From NCBI GenBank assembly GCA_003135995.1, contig PNBM01000133.1, positions 533-16,357 of the forward strand: a stretch of DNA of 15,825 nucleotides, written 5' to 3'. The position numbers and the translations under genes are program-made. Of this stretch, positions 5,877 to 13,956 are shown one piece after another. Source of the DNA: Ignavibacteriota bacterium. GTDB lineage: Bacteria > Bacteroidota > Ignavibacteria > Tepidaquicellales > Tepidaquicellaceae. Below the pieces are notes generated by a model, which was given only the letters and a program-made list of their open reading frames with translations, was not told the origin of the DNA and ran no database searches. How positions within the stretch are numbered: the first letter of the stretch is position 1; every line of letters starts with the position of its first letter.

Positions 5877-6348
5877 TCGCTTTGGTATTTATTTCTTTGG
5901 CTAAATTTCTGAATTCCTGGAATAATCTGTTATCATCCCAGAATTCACTTAAACGGATTCTGAGATATCTTTTCCTGTCTCGTAATTTTAATTTCACTCT
6001 CCTTATATGGCTTCCTTCCCCTGCCCTGTGTTTTCTCTCCCGTGAAAAACGAATTCCGATTATATCGGAAAATAATATTTCCCTGTGCCCGAATCTGTTC
6101 TTGATAATTATTCTGTCCGTATTGAATATCATTTCTTTCGCTCTCATCATGTTGACTAAAAGCACAACAAGATAATAAAGAATAAACAGGCTGCTGATAA
6201 TTATTATCGGGGCTTTATACAAGTCTGAATATTGTTTCGAAAAAAATGCACCCGTGATGATTGCGTAAACTATAAGGAACAGCATGTAAACAATCAAAGA
6301 CTTGTAATAAAAATCGAGTTTGTATTTGTATATTCTTACTTGTTCCAT
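5869..6348 (-). CDS. Small membrane protein with a PH-like C-terminal domain, function unknown
   Basis: A 159-residue protein not among the usual dcw genes. It has a short N-terminal part, two membrane helices (about 17-36 and 47-66) joined by a roughly 10-residue loop, then a soluble, strongly basic part of about 90 residues. The latter looks like a run of beta strands (MIFNTDRIIIKN, REILFSDIIGIRF, RRVKLKLRD, RYLRIRL) closed by a C-terminal helix. That layout resembles bacterial PH-like (bPH, YdbS/YcxB-type) domains. With both helices in the membrane, the domain would face the cytoplasm. The gene starts 11 nt after murG and overlaps murC by 8 nt, so it is embedded in the operon and co-translated. 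Function is not known; the PH-like call is by pattern only and could be wrong. Confidence 0.72.
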   Translation of the reverse strand: MEQVRIYKYKLDFYYKSLIVYMLFLIVYAIITGAFFSKQYSDLYKAPIIIISSLFILYYLVVLLVNMMRAKEMIFNTDRIIIKNRFGHREILFSDIIGIRFSRERKHRAGEGSHIRRVKLKLRDRKRYLRIRLSEFWDDNRLFQEFRNLAKEINTKANA

Positions 6349-6359
6349 TTTAATTCTCT

Positions 6360-7439
6360 TTAAGTTAATTGAATGATTTCTCTTGCAATCTTTCCTGCCG
6401 AATCTCTATCCGAAAACTTAAAAATATTTTCGCTTAATTTTTCTAAAATTTTATTATCGTTAATTACTTTTATTATTGTATTAAAAAGCTTTTCGTTTTG
6501 CTCTTCCTCTCTTATTAAAATACAGGCATCTTTCTTCTCGAGACTCAGTGCATTCTTCACCTGGTGGTCTTCCGCTGCCTGCGGGTAAGGTACAAGAATC
6601 ACCGGAATGCTGAGATACGCGAGTTCCATAATACTGCTTATACCAGCCCTGCAAATAACAAGGTCTGCCGCTGAATATGCAATTTGCATCTTTTCTATAA
6701 ATTCAAATACTTTAACCCTGTCTGAAAAGTTATTCGTTAGATTTTTTATACTTTCAAATTCCCTGCTTCCCGTTTGCCAGATGATATTTATTTTATCGTT
6801 ATATAAATCTCTAAATATTTTTTTAATTGCTTCGTTAATTCCTTTTGCTCCCTGGCTGCCGCCGAATATGAATATTGTTTTTCCTTCACCAAGTCCGTAA
6901 AATTTTTTTGCTTCGGTTTTATCCGATTTAATCAGAGAAAATCTTACGGGATAAGATATTTTCACTACGTTATCTTTTCTTTTCAGATATTTTAATGTAT
7001 CATCAAAACTGATTACAACTTTATTCACCTTTGAAGAAAGATATTTTGTAACCATCCCGGGATACGAATTTCCTTCCTGTATAAGCGTCGGAATTTTTTT
7101 CTTCAAAGCAGAATAAACAACAGGACCGCTGACAAATCCACCCGTTCCGACTACCACGTCGGGTTTAAATTCTTTTAATATTTTGTAACAACTTTGCAAC
7201 GCCCTGTATGATTTAAATAAAATTGAAATATTTTTTAATAAATTTTTTCTGCTAAAACCTGCAACCGAAATCGTTCTTAATTTGTAATTATTTGCAGGAA
7301 CAATTTTTTCTTCAATCCTTCCTTTAGCACCTATAAATAATATATCCGAACTTTCATCAAATTTTTTCAACTCATCTGCTACCGCTATCGCCGGAAATAT
7401 ATGTCCACCCGTTCCTCCGCCCGCAAATATTACTTTCAT
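6360..7439 (-). CDS. murG: Lipid II synthase MurG (UDP-GlcNAc transferase)
   Basis: GT28-family glycosyltransferase on the cytoplasmic face of the membrane that adds GlcNAc to lipid I to make lipid II. From the chosen start (359 residues) it shows the GGGTGGHIFP loop (7-16), a second glycine-rich segment GTGGFVSGP (98-106), the QEGNSYPG segment, GGSQGAKG (193-200) at the start of the C-terminal Rossmann domain, and the UDP-GlcNAc site with CRAGISSIMELA (263-274) and PQAAEDHQ (286-293). An ATG six codons upstream (7457) would overlap ftsW by 14 nt. The internal ATG, 4 nt after the ftsW stop, matches where MurG proteins normally begin (MKVIFAGGGTGG). Neither start has a well-spaced Shine-Dalgarno, so the first six residues are uncertain. 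Confidence 0.97.
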   Translation of the reverse strand: MKVIFAGGGTGGHIFPAIAVADELKKFDESSDILFIGAKGRIEEKIVPANNYKLRTISVAGFSRKNLLKNISILFKSYRALQSCYKILKEFKPDVVVGTGGFVSGPVVYSALKKKIPTLIQEGNSYPGMVTKYLSSKVNKVVISFDDTLKYLKRKDNVVKISYPVRFSLIKSDKTEAKKFYGLGEGKTIFIFGGSQGAKGINEAIKKIFRDLYNDKINIIWQTGSREFESIKNLTNNFSDRVKVFEFIEKMQIAYSAADLVICRAGISSIMELAYLSIPVILVPYPQAAEDHQVKNALSLEKKDACILIREEEQNEKLFNTIIKVINDNKILEKLSENIFKFSDRDSAGKIAREIIQLT

Positions 7440-7443
7440 AAAA

Positions 7444-8571
7444 TTATTTATTAACATTCCTTGCAGAAATCATTTCTGCAGTTTCATTCCTGTATGAAGA
7501 AATATTCAGCAAAATTCCGATTGCAATGGAATTAAATATTAATGCCGTTCCGCCGTAACTTATGAAGGGCACAGGTACACCTGTTGTCGGAATTATACCG
7601 CAGGCAACCGAAATATTTACTACCGCATAAGCCGAAATTATTGTCGTTATTCCGAACGCAACATATTTTCCGAAATCATCATTTATTAATTTTGAAACCC
7701 TGTAACCGCGAAACATTATTAATGTAAAAAGCGCAACAACAGCCGCCGCACCGATAAAACCATATTCCTCTCCTATTATTGAAAAAATAAAATCTCCGTG
7801 CGCATCAGGCAGGAAAAATTCTTTCTGAATTGAATTTCCCATACCGACTCCAAGAAAACCGCCGCTTCCAAGCCCGATTATAGCCTGGTTTAACTGATGC
7901 TGTGCAGATCCGCCTGACGTGAAATCCGCATAGTGCTCGAATCTGTTCACTATATAAGACTTTGTTAATATAAATCCTATCGCTATCGGCAAAAGACTTA
8001 TGCACGTTATAACAAGATGTTTTATTTTTACCTGCGATGTCAGAAGCAGCATCATCGAAGAACCGAAAATAATTACTGCCGTGGAAAAATTCGGCTGCCT
8101 TGCAATCAAAACACAAACTAAAATTATGTAAAATAAAATCGGCAGATATCCTCTGTATAATTCATTTACGTAACCTTTTTTTCTGACCATTAACGTCGCG
8201 AGATGTATTATTAATGTGTATTTCGCAAGGTCAGACGGCTGAAAACTAATCGGACCGATGTTTATCCAGCGGTTAACATTTCTTATCGAAACTCCGATTA
8301 TAAAAACGGAAACCAAAGCAGCAATAGAAATTAATATGAGAATCTTGCTGATATCCTGATAGTACCTGTAATCTATTTTTGCAAAAAAGAAAATTAAAAA
8401 TATTCCTAAAAATACTTTAACAATATGAAGCTTAAACATCTGGTTCGCATCTTTGTAATGCACAAACGAATAATCCGAACTGGCACTGTAAACCACGCCA
8501 ATACTGAATATCAGCAGCAGCAATACAGGTATCAAAATCCAGATGTCTATTTTATATCCGTTTAGTCTCAT
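7444..8571 (-). CDS. ftsW: Septal peptidoglycan polymerase FtsW (SEDS family)
   Basis: Integral membrane glycosyltransferase that polymerises lipid II into septal glycan strands with its partner FtsI. The 375 residues give about ten hydrophobic segments and the SEDS landmarks RWINIGPISFQPSDLAK (101-117), AHGDFIFSIIGEEYGF (257-272) with the presumed catalytic Asp at 260, and GVPVPFISYGG (331-341). The usual QPSE is QPSD here, and the QPNFSTA segment (159-165) resembles Bacteroidetes-type FtsW as I remember them. Its position between murD and murG indicates FtsW rather than RodA. The start overlaps the murD stop as ATGA, implying translational coupling. Confidence 0.96.
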   Translation of the reverse strand: MRLNGYKIDIWILIPVLLLLIFSIGVVYSASSDYSFVHYKDANQMFKLHIVKVFLGIFLIFFFAKIDYRYYQDISKILILISIAALVSVFIIGVSIRNVNRWINIGPISFQPSDLAKYTLIIHLATLMVRKKGYVNELYRGYLPILFYIILVCVLIARQPNFSTAVIIFGSSMMLLLTSQVKIKHLVITCISLLPIAIGFILTKSYIVNRFEHYADFTSGGSAQHQLNQAIIGLGSGGFLGVGMGNSIQKEFFLPDAHGDFIFSIIGEEYGFIGAAAVVALFTLIMFRGYRVSKLINDDFGKYVAFGITTIISAYAVVNISVACGIIPTTGVPVPFISYGGTALIFNSIAIGILLNISSYRNETAEMISARNVNK

Positions 8572-9947
8572 TTCTTCGGATTCAGATTGTTTACAAATTT
8601 TTTAAATTCTTCTCCGCGTTGTTCGAAATTGTCGAACATATCGAAGCTCTTATATGCAGGTGAAAACAGCACAACATCTCCGCTTTCAGATAATGCATAT
8701 GCTTTATTCACTGCAGATTCGAGCGTTTCTTCAACTAACACTTCTTTAAATTTTGAAAAATAATCTTTTATATCATTTTTGGTCTGACCAATTGCAATTA
8801 TATATTTTACGCGCTCTTCGACGAAATCTTTAATCAAATCAAAATTGTTTGCGCCTTTTTTTCCGCCCATTATCAGCACAATATTTTTCTTAAAACTTTC
8901 AATCGCCACATATGTCGAATCGAAATTTGTTGCCTTAGAGTCATTGTAATATTTCACACCGTTCAGCTCTCTTACAGGCTCGATGCGATGTTTAACACCT
9001 TTGAAGTTTATCAGAGTTTTTTTAATCACATCATCTTTTACATTCATATATTTCGCAGCAGCAACAGCGGCAAGTGAATTCTGCAGGTTATGATTCCCTC
9101 TTATAAAAATTTCATCCGTGTTTATTATCTTCGAACTTTCATTTTTACCGAAATATTTAATCTGATTTTCCGAAACGTAACATCCGAATTTATATCCTTT
9201 TTCCTCAAGATTCTCTTTCACACTAAACGGAATAATATTTCCTTTAAACTTCGAACTGAATCCTCTTATTATTTCATCATCATAATTAAATATTATTGCA
9301 TCATCTTCCGATTGATTCATATTGATTTTCAGTTTCGCATTGAAATAATCTTCAAGCGAACCGTGCCAGTCAACATGGTCGGGAGTAAAATTAAGAAGCA
9401 TTGAAACCTTCGGCTTGAACATTTCCGTGCTTTCAAGCTGAAAACTGCTCGTCTCGAGAACAACAATTGATTTTTCCGTAACTTCATCAACTATTTCAGA
9501 AAACGCCAGACCAACATTCCCACATACTTTAGAGTCTATTCCCGCATTCTTAAAAATTTCTCCCGTTAAAACTGTCGTCGTCGTTTTTCCATTCGTTCCT
9601 GTAACAGCTATCACAGGCGCCTTGCATAAAAGAAAAGCAATTTCAATTTCGCTTACAACTTTTTTATTCAGCTCAACTGCTTTATTAATAATATCATTGT
9701 TAATAGGTATTCCCGGACTTTTTATAATCACATCATAATCATAAATTTTATCCGAGTGCCCGCCCGTTTCAAATGGAATCTCATAATCTTGAAAAGCTTT
9801 TTCGTCGAAATATTTTAGTTTACTGATTTCCAGTGATTCACTTAAAAATACATCAGCACCAATTTTCTTTAAAAGCTTCGCGATTCCTATTCCGCTCCTG
9901 CCGGCTCCAAGTATTGCGTAACTATATTTATTTATTTCTTTTTTCAA
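8568..9947 (-). CDS. murD: UDP-MurNAc-L-Ala--D-glutamate ligase MurD
   Basis: ATP-dependent cytoplasmic ligase adding D-Glu to UDP-MurNAc-L-Ala. The 459 residues show the N-terminal Rossmann motif LGAGRSGIG (13-21), SPGIP (77-81), the P-loop GTNGKTTTT (117-125), LNFTPDHVDWH in the central domain, RGNHNLQN, and NDSKATN in the C-terminal domain, in the normal order. The start codon is TTG: an in-frame TAA lies 15 nt upstream and no ATG lies between it and the conserved region. AGGTAAAAGAA precedes the TTG, giving a modest ribosome site. It begins 5 nt after mraY, and its TGA overlaps the ftsW ATG. Confidence 0.97.
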   Translation of the reverse strand: MKKEINKYSYAILGAGRSGIGIAKLLKKIGADVFLSESLEISKLKYFDEKAFQDYEIPFETGGHSDKIYDYDVIIKSPGIPINNDIINKAVELNKKVVSEIEIAFLLCKAPVIAVTGTNGKTTTTVLTGEIFKNAGIDSKVCGNVGLAFSEIVDEVTEKSIVVLETSSFQLESTEMFKPKVSMLLNFTPDHVDWHGSLEDYFNAKLKINMNQSEDDAIIFNYDDEIIRGFSSKFKGNIIPFSVKENLEEKGYKFGCYVSENQIKYFGKNESSKIINTDEIFIRGNHNLQNSLAAVAAAKYMNVKDDVIKKTLINFKGVKHRIEPVRELNGVKYYNDSKATNFDSTYVAIESFKKNIVLIMGGKKGANNFDLIKDFVEERVKYIIAIGQTKNDIKDYFSKFKEVLVEETLESAVNKAYALSESGDVVLFSPAYKSFDMFDNFEQRGEEFKKFVNNLNPKK

Positions 9948-9952
9948 TTCTT

Positions 9953-11062
9953 TTACCTGATTTTAAATGTTGCCAGTGCCATTATTGCGAGCAATATTGC
10001 CGCAATGTAAAATCTTATTACAATCTTCGGCTCCGGAATTCCTTTCATTTCAAAGTGGTGATGAAGCGGAGCCATTTTGAAAACGCGTCTTCCCGCACCG
10101 TATTTCTTTTTTGTATATTTAAAATAATATCTTTGAATCAATACTGAAATTGTTTCCGCGAAAAATACTCCGCCGAGAAGCGGAAGCAATAATTCTTTTT
10201 TTACAAGAATGCACAACGTCCCGACCGCGCCTCCGAGAGCAAGCGAACCCGTATCTCCCATGAATACCTGTGCGGGATACGAATTGTACCAAAGAAATCC
10301 GAGCGCCGCTCCGATTAAAGCAGAGCAATAAACTATCAGTTCTCCGTTTCCCTTTAAATAAATTATGTTAAGGTATCTCGCTGTTTCTACGTTACCCGAT
10401 ATGTAAGCAATTATTCCAATCGTAAATACCACTATCCCGACCGTTCCTGTCGCAAGCCCGTCGAGTCCGTCTGTAAGATTCACCGCATTAGATGTCGCCG
10501 TGATTATAAAAATTATTATCGGGATGTAAAAAATAGAAAAATCAAATTCGTAATTTTTAAAAAAAGGTATCGTTGTAATTGTATTTATATTTTCAAAATG
10601 CGGATGAAAATAAATCACAAGACCGACAATTAATCCGACGGTTACCTGTCCGAGCAATTTGTATTTTGCTAAAAGCCCTGTTTGTACTTTTTTAATCACC
10701 TTCAGGTAGTCATCAAGAAATCCGACCAATCCGAGTGCTATAGTTACAAATAAAATTATGATGACATAAATATTTTTTAAATCTCCCCACATTAACACGG
10801 GAACTAAGAATGAAAATAAAATAATTAATCCGCCCATTGTCGGCGTTCCGGCTTTTGACCAGTGGAATGATGGTCCGTCTTCTTTCTTAGCTTCGCCGAT
10901 TTGTTTCTTCTTCAAAATTTTAAGAATCCTCGGACCAATGAAAAAACTAAATAACAATGCCGTTATAGCAGCTAGCGCCGAACGGAAAGTCAGGTATCTG
11001 AAAATATCGAATCCCGGCGGACTAAATTTACTGTTAATATATTCTGCTAAAAAATAAAGCAA
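9953..11062 (-). CDS. mraY: Phospho-MurNAc-pentapeptide translocase MraY
   Basis: Polytopic membrane enzyme that transfers phospho-MurNAc-pentapeptide to undecaprenyl phosphate, making lipid I. The 369 residues contain GTPTMGG (72-78), the metal/lipid-phosphate site DDYLK (117-121), NAVNLTDGLDGLATG (192-206), FMGDTGSLALGG (268-279) and the MAPLHHHFE motif (330-338), with about ten hydrophobic segments. The start is TTG. I chose it because the following residues (LYFLAEYI, then FRYLTFRS) align directly with the E. coli MraY N-terminus, and a stop codon lies just upstream in frame. It begins 14 nt after murF. No deviation from the family in length or key residues is seen. Confidence 0.98.
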   Translation of the reverse strand: MLYFLAEYINSKFSPPGFDIFRYLTFRSALAAITALLFSFFIGPRILKILKKKQIGEAKKEDGPSFHWSKAGTPTMGGLIILFSFLVPVLMWGDLKNIYVIIILFVTIALGLVGFLDDYLKVIKKVQTGLLAKYKLLGQVTVGLIVGLVIYFHPHFENINTITTIPFFKNYEFDFSIFYIPIIIFIITATSNAVNLTDGLDGLATGTVGIVVFTIGIIAYISGNVETARYLNIIYLKGNGELIVYCSALIGAALGFLWYNSYPAQVFMGDTGSLALGGAVGTLCILVKKELLLPLLGGVFFAETISVLIQRYYFKYTKKKYGAGRRVFKMAPLHHHFEMKGIPEPKIVIRFYIAAILLAIMALATFKIR

Positions 11063-11076
11063 TGTTTAAAAAATTT

Positions 11077-12465
11077 TTAATTTAATAATAATGAATTTAC
11101 AACGTCTTCCATTTGCATTCCTCTTGAACCCTTTACATAAACTATATCTCCTTTTTTCACTACTAATTTCAGGAAATCAGAGAGTTCATCTTTCGTTTTG
11201 AAATAAAAATTATTTTTTATCCCTTTCGCATTTTTAAATATATGGTAAGAATCTCTGCCATAAGTATAAAGATTTTCGAATTTCATCTTTTTAACTAACT
11301 TCCCTATATCGCTGTGAACTTTTTCGGCGCTCTTTCCCATTTCCAGCATATCGGCAAGAACAATGTGTTTTTGATTTTTTGATTTGTATTCTTTAATCGT
11401 TTCTAAGCCAAGACTTACTGAATCAGGGTTGCTGTTATAAGCATCATTTACCACAATAATATTTTTCCTGCTCACTTCCATTCTTTTTGAACTTGCACTG
11501 TTAAATTTTGATAATCCGTCTTTTATCTGCTTCACTGACAATCCGAAAAATAAACCTATCGAAGCCGCCGCAATTCCGTTATAAATCGAATGTTTCCCGA
11601 AAGTTGCAATTTTGGTCTTAAATCTTTTTTTGTTGTAACTTATTTCTATTTCAGGCTCGAAATTATTTGTATATCCAGTAAACTTTCCTTTTACATCTGA
11701 ATCATAATTATATGAATACGAAAATAAATTTTGAGACTTAACTTTATTGGAATATTTTCTCACGTATGCATCATCGAGATTAATCAGACATGTTCCGTCT
11801 TTTTCTTTCAATAAATATTCATAAAGCGAAAATTCCTCTTTTGCCACACCATCAAGATTTTTGAAAAATTCAAGATGCTCGCGTCCAATATTGGTCACTA
11901 ATCCGAAATCAGGCTCCGCAATATCACACAAATACTTCAGTTCATCAAAATGATTACTTCCGGCTTCGAGCAGACAAAAATTATGATTCTTGTTAAGCTT
12001 TAATAATGTGAGCGGAAGCCCGATGTGATTATTAAAATTTCCTTCGCTCTTCAAAACATTATATTTTTGAGAAAGAACATTTCCCGCTAAATCTTTTGTG
12101 CTTGTCTTCCCGTTGCTCCCGCCAATGCAGAATACCGGTATCGTAAAATTTTTCTTGTATTCTCTCGCTAGTTCACCTAAAGCAAGTGTTGTGTTCTCAA
12201 CAACTGCAAATGATTCTTCTTTAAAATTATTTATATTTTTTATGTACCAGCTTTCATTTACTATCGCTAAAGCTACTTTCTTTTCAAAAACATTTCTTAT
12301 ATAATTATGACCGTCTGAATTTTCACCTTCAAGCGCAATAAATATTTCTTTTGACTTTATTTCCCTCGAATCAATTGAAACACCGCTGAATTTCCGATTG
12401 AATATTTTATCGAAATTCACAAATGTGCATTGCTTCAGATTAAATATGTCTTTACATGTTATCAT
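11077..12465 (-). CDS. murF: UDP-MurNAc-tripeptide--D-Ala-D-Ala ligase MurF
   Basis: Cytoplasmic ligase that adds the D-Ala-D-Ala dipeptide, completing the UDP-MurNAc-pentapeptide. The 462 residues show SIDSRE near the N-terminus (30-35), the P-loop GSNGKTSTKD (116-125), GNFNNHIGLP, LEAGSNHFDE (the MurF-specific central motif), NIGREHLEFF, NDAYNSNPDS and the C-terminal KGSRGMQME, all as expected for MurF rather than MurE. The ATG directly abuts the murE TAA with no intervening base and no Shine-Dalgarno, so it probably depends on ribosomes finishing murE. Its dipeptide substrate comes from a Ddl ligase, which is not in the window. Confidence 0.97.
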   Translation of the reverse strand: MITCKDIFNLKQCTFVNFDKIFNRKFSGVSIDSREIKSKEIFIALEGENSDGHNYIRNVFEKKVALAIVNESWYIKNINNFKEESFAVVENTTLALGELAREYKKNFTIPVFCIGGSNGKTSTKDLAGNVLSQKYNVLKSEGNFNNHIGLPLTLLKLNKNHNFCLLEAGSNHFDELKYLCDIAEPDFGLVTNIGREHLEFFKNLDGVAKEEFSLYEYLLKEKDGTCLINLDDAYVRKYSNKVKSQNLFSYSYNYDSDVKGKFTGYTNNFEPEIEISYNKKRFKTKIATFGKHSIYNGIAAASIGLFFGLSVKQIKDGLSKFNSASSKRMEVSRKNIIVVNDAYNSNPDSVSLGLETIKEYKSKNQKHIVLADMLEMGKSAEKVHSDIGKLVKKMKFENLYTYGRDSYHIFKNAKGIKNNFYFKTKDELSDFLKLVVKKGDIVYVKGSRGMQMEDVVNSLLLN

Positions 12466-13953
12466 TTATTTTGCAAGATGAAAATATTTTTGTACAATTT
12501 CTTTATCGTCAAAATGTGACCTCACACCATCAATCTCCTGGTACGTCTCGTGCCCTTTTCCGCAAATCAGAATTATGTCGTTGGCTTTCGACATTTCAAT
12601 TCCCCTTTGTATCGCTTTCTCGCGGTTAACTTCTATTTCAAAATTTCCTTTTGTTTTTATTCCGTTCAGTATTTCTTTTATAATATCCATCGGGTCTTCA
12701 TACCTCGGGTTATCGGATGTTACAATCGAATAATCCGAAAGACTTGATGCGATATTCCCCATTACAGGTCTTTTCGTTTTGTCTTTGTTCCCGCCGCATC
12801 CGAATATTGTTATCACTCTTCCTTTATTTCCCTGCATCTTGTTGATTTCAACTGCCGCTTCAATTGCATTTTTTAAAGAATCAGAAGTGTGTGAATAATC
12901 TATGATTGCATAAGAATTATTCGGAAGTTTTATTTTATTGAATCTTCCGTTGACAGCTCCGAATTTTAAAAGAGCGAATATTATGATTTCAATTTTTATA
13001 TTATATTGTAAAGCCAGTGAAACCGCCGCAAGTATGTTGTAAATATTAAATTTTCCCGTCAGGCTCGATTTTATATTGAATTCTCCTGATTTTGTTTTTA
13101 ATATAAACTCAAGTCCTTCGATTGCAATCTTTTCCTCAACCGCACGAAAATCGGATCCCTTTATAATAGAATAAAATATTTTTCTCGATTTCGTATGTTT
13201 AATAATTCTTTCGCCGTACTCATCATCTTTATTCGATATAGCAAAACTGTCTGCACTTAAATTATCGAATAATATTTTTTTTGCGTTAAAATAATTTTCC
13301 ATATTTTCATGCAAATCAAGATGCTCGCTCGTCAGGTTCGTAAAAACTCCGGCTCTGAAATTCTGCCCGTAAACCCGGTCCAGAACCAAAGCGATTGAAG
13401 ATACTTCCATAAAACAATATTCAATTCCGTTATCCACCATCGATGACAGCATCTGGTTTATTTCAATCGAATCAGGTGTCGTAAGTTTTGATGATTCATT
13501 CTTTCCTCCTGTTATGTAATCAATCGTTCCAATCAATCCGCACTTAAAACCGGCTTCTTCAAAAATCGCTTTCAGCAAATAGGTAATCGTTGTCTTACCG
13601 TTCGTCCCGGTTATCCCATTTAGCTTTATTTTCCCTGACGGATTTCTATAAAATTCCGAACTTACCTTCGCCATAATTTTTCTTACATCATTAACTCCTA
13701 TAATTTGTACATCCGGAAATTTTTTCTTTAATTCATCGACTGATTGATTATCAGTAATTACAGCTTTCGCCCCGTTGGCAATTGCACTTTCGATGTACTT
13801 GTTGCCATCATCCTTATAACCTTTGATAGCAAAAAATATAAAATTGTTTTTGACCTTGCGTGAATCGTATGCAAGTCCCTCCACAACAAAATCTATTTGC
13901 TGTGTTGCACTTGGAACGGCAATGTTTAGTTTTAAAAGGTCAAAAAATTTCAT
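12466..13953 (-). CDS. murE: UDP-MurNAc-dipeptide--meso-diaminopimelate ligase MurE
   Basis: Cytoplasmic ligase that adds the third stem-peptide residue. The 495 residues carry the N-terminal YDSRKV motif (29-34), the P-loop GTNGKTT (116-122), FTNLTSEHLDLH (204-215), the NAKK segment holding the lysine expected to be carbamylated (225), IDYSHTSDS (351-359), DNPR (414-417) and GKGHET (465-470). DNPR is the known signature of meso-diaminopimelate specificity, as opposed to L-lysine. Three usually strict positions differ: MEVSSIAL instead of MEVSSHxL (I187), TSEHLD instead of TRDHLD, and DYSHTSD instead of DYAHTPD. All other core motifs are intact, so I expect an active enzyme. It starts 3 nt after the ftsI stop and abuts murF. 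Confidence 0.96.
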   Translation of the reverse strand: MKFFDLLKLNIAVPSATQQIDFVVEGLAYDSRKVKNNFIFFAIKGYKDDGNKYIESAIANGAKAVITDNQSVDELKKKFPDVQIIGVNDVRKIMAKVSSEFYRNPSGKIKLNGITGTNGKTTITYLLKAIFEEAGFKCGLIGTIDYITGGKNESSKLTTPDSIEINQMLSSMVDNGIEYCFMEVSSIALVLDRVYGQNFRAGVFTNLTSEHLDLHENMENYFNAKKILFDNLSADSFAISNKDDEYGERIIKHTKSRKIFYSIIKGSDFRAVEEKIAIEGLEFILKTKSGEFNIKSSLTGKFNIYNILAAVSLALQYNIKIEIIIFALLKFGAVNGRFNKIKLPNNSYAIIDYSHTSDSLKNAIEAAVEINKMQGNKGRVITIFGCGGNKDKTKRPVMGNIASSLSDYSIVTSDNPRYEDPMDIIKEILNGIKTKGNFEIEVNREKAIQRGIEMSKANDIILICGKGHETYQEIDGVRSHFDDKEIVQKYFHLAK

Positions 13954-13956
13954 TCG

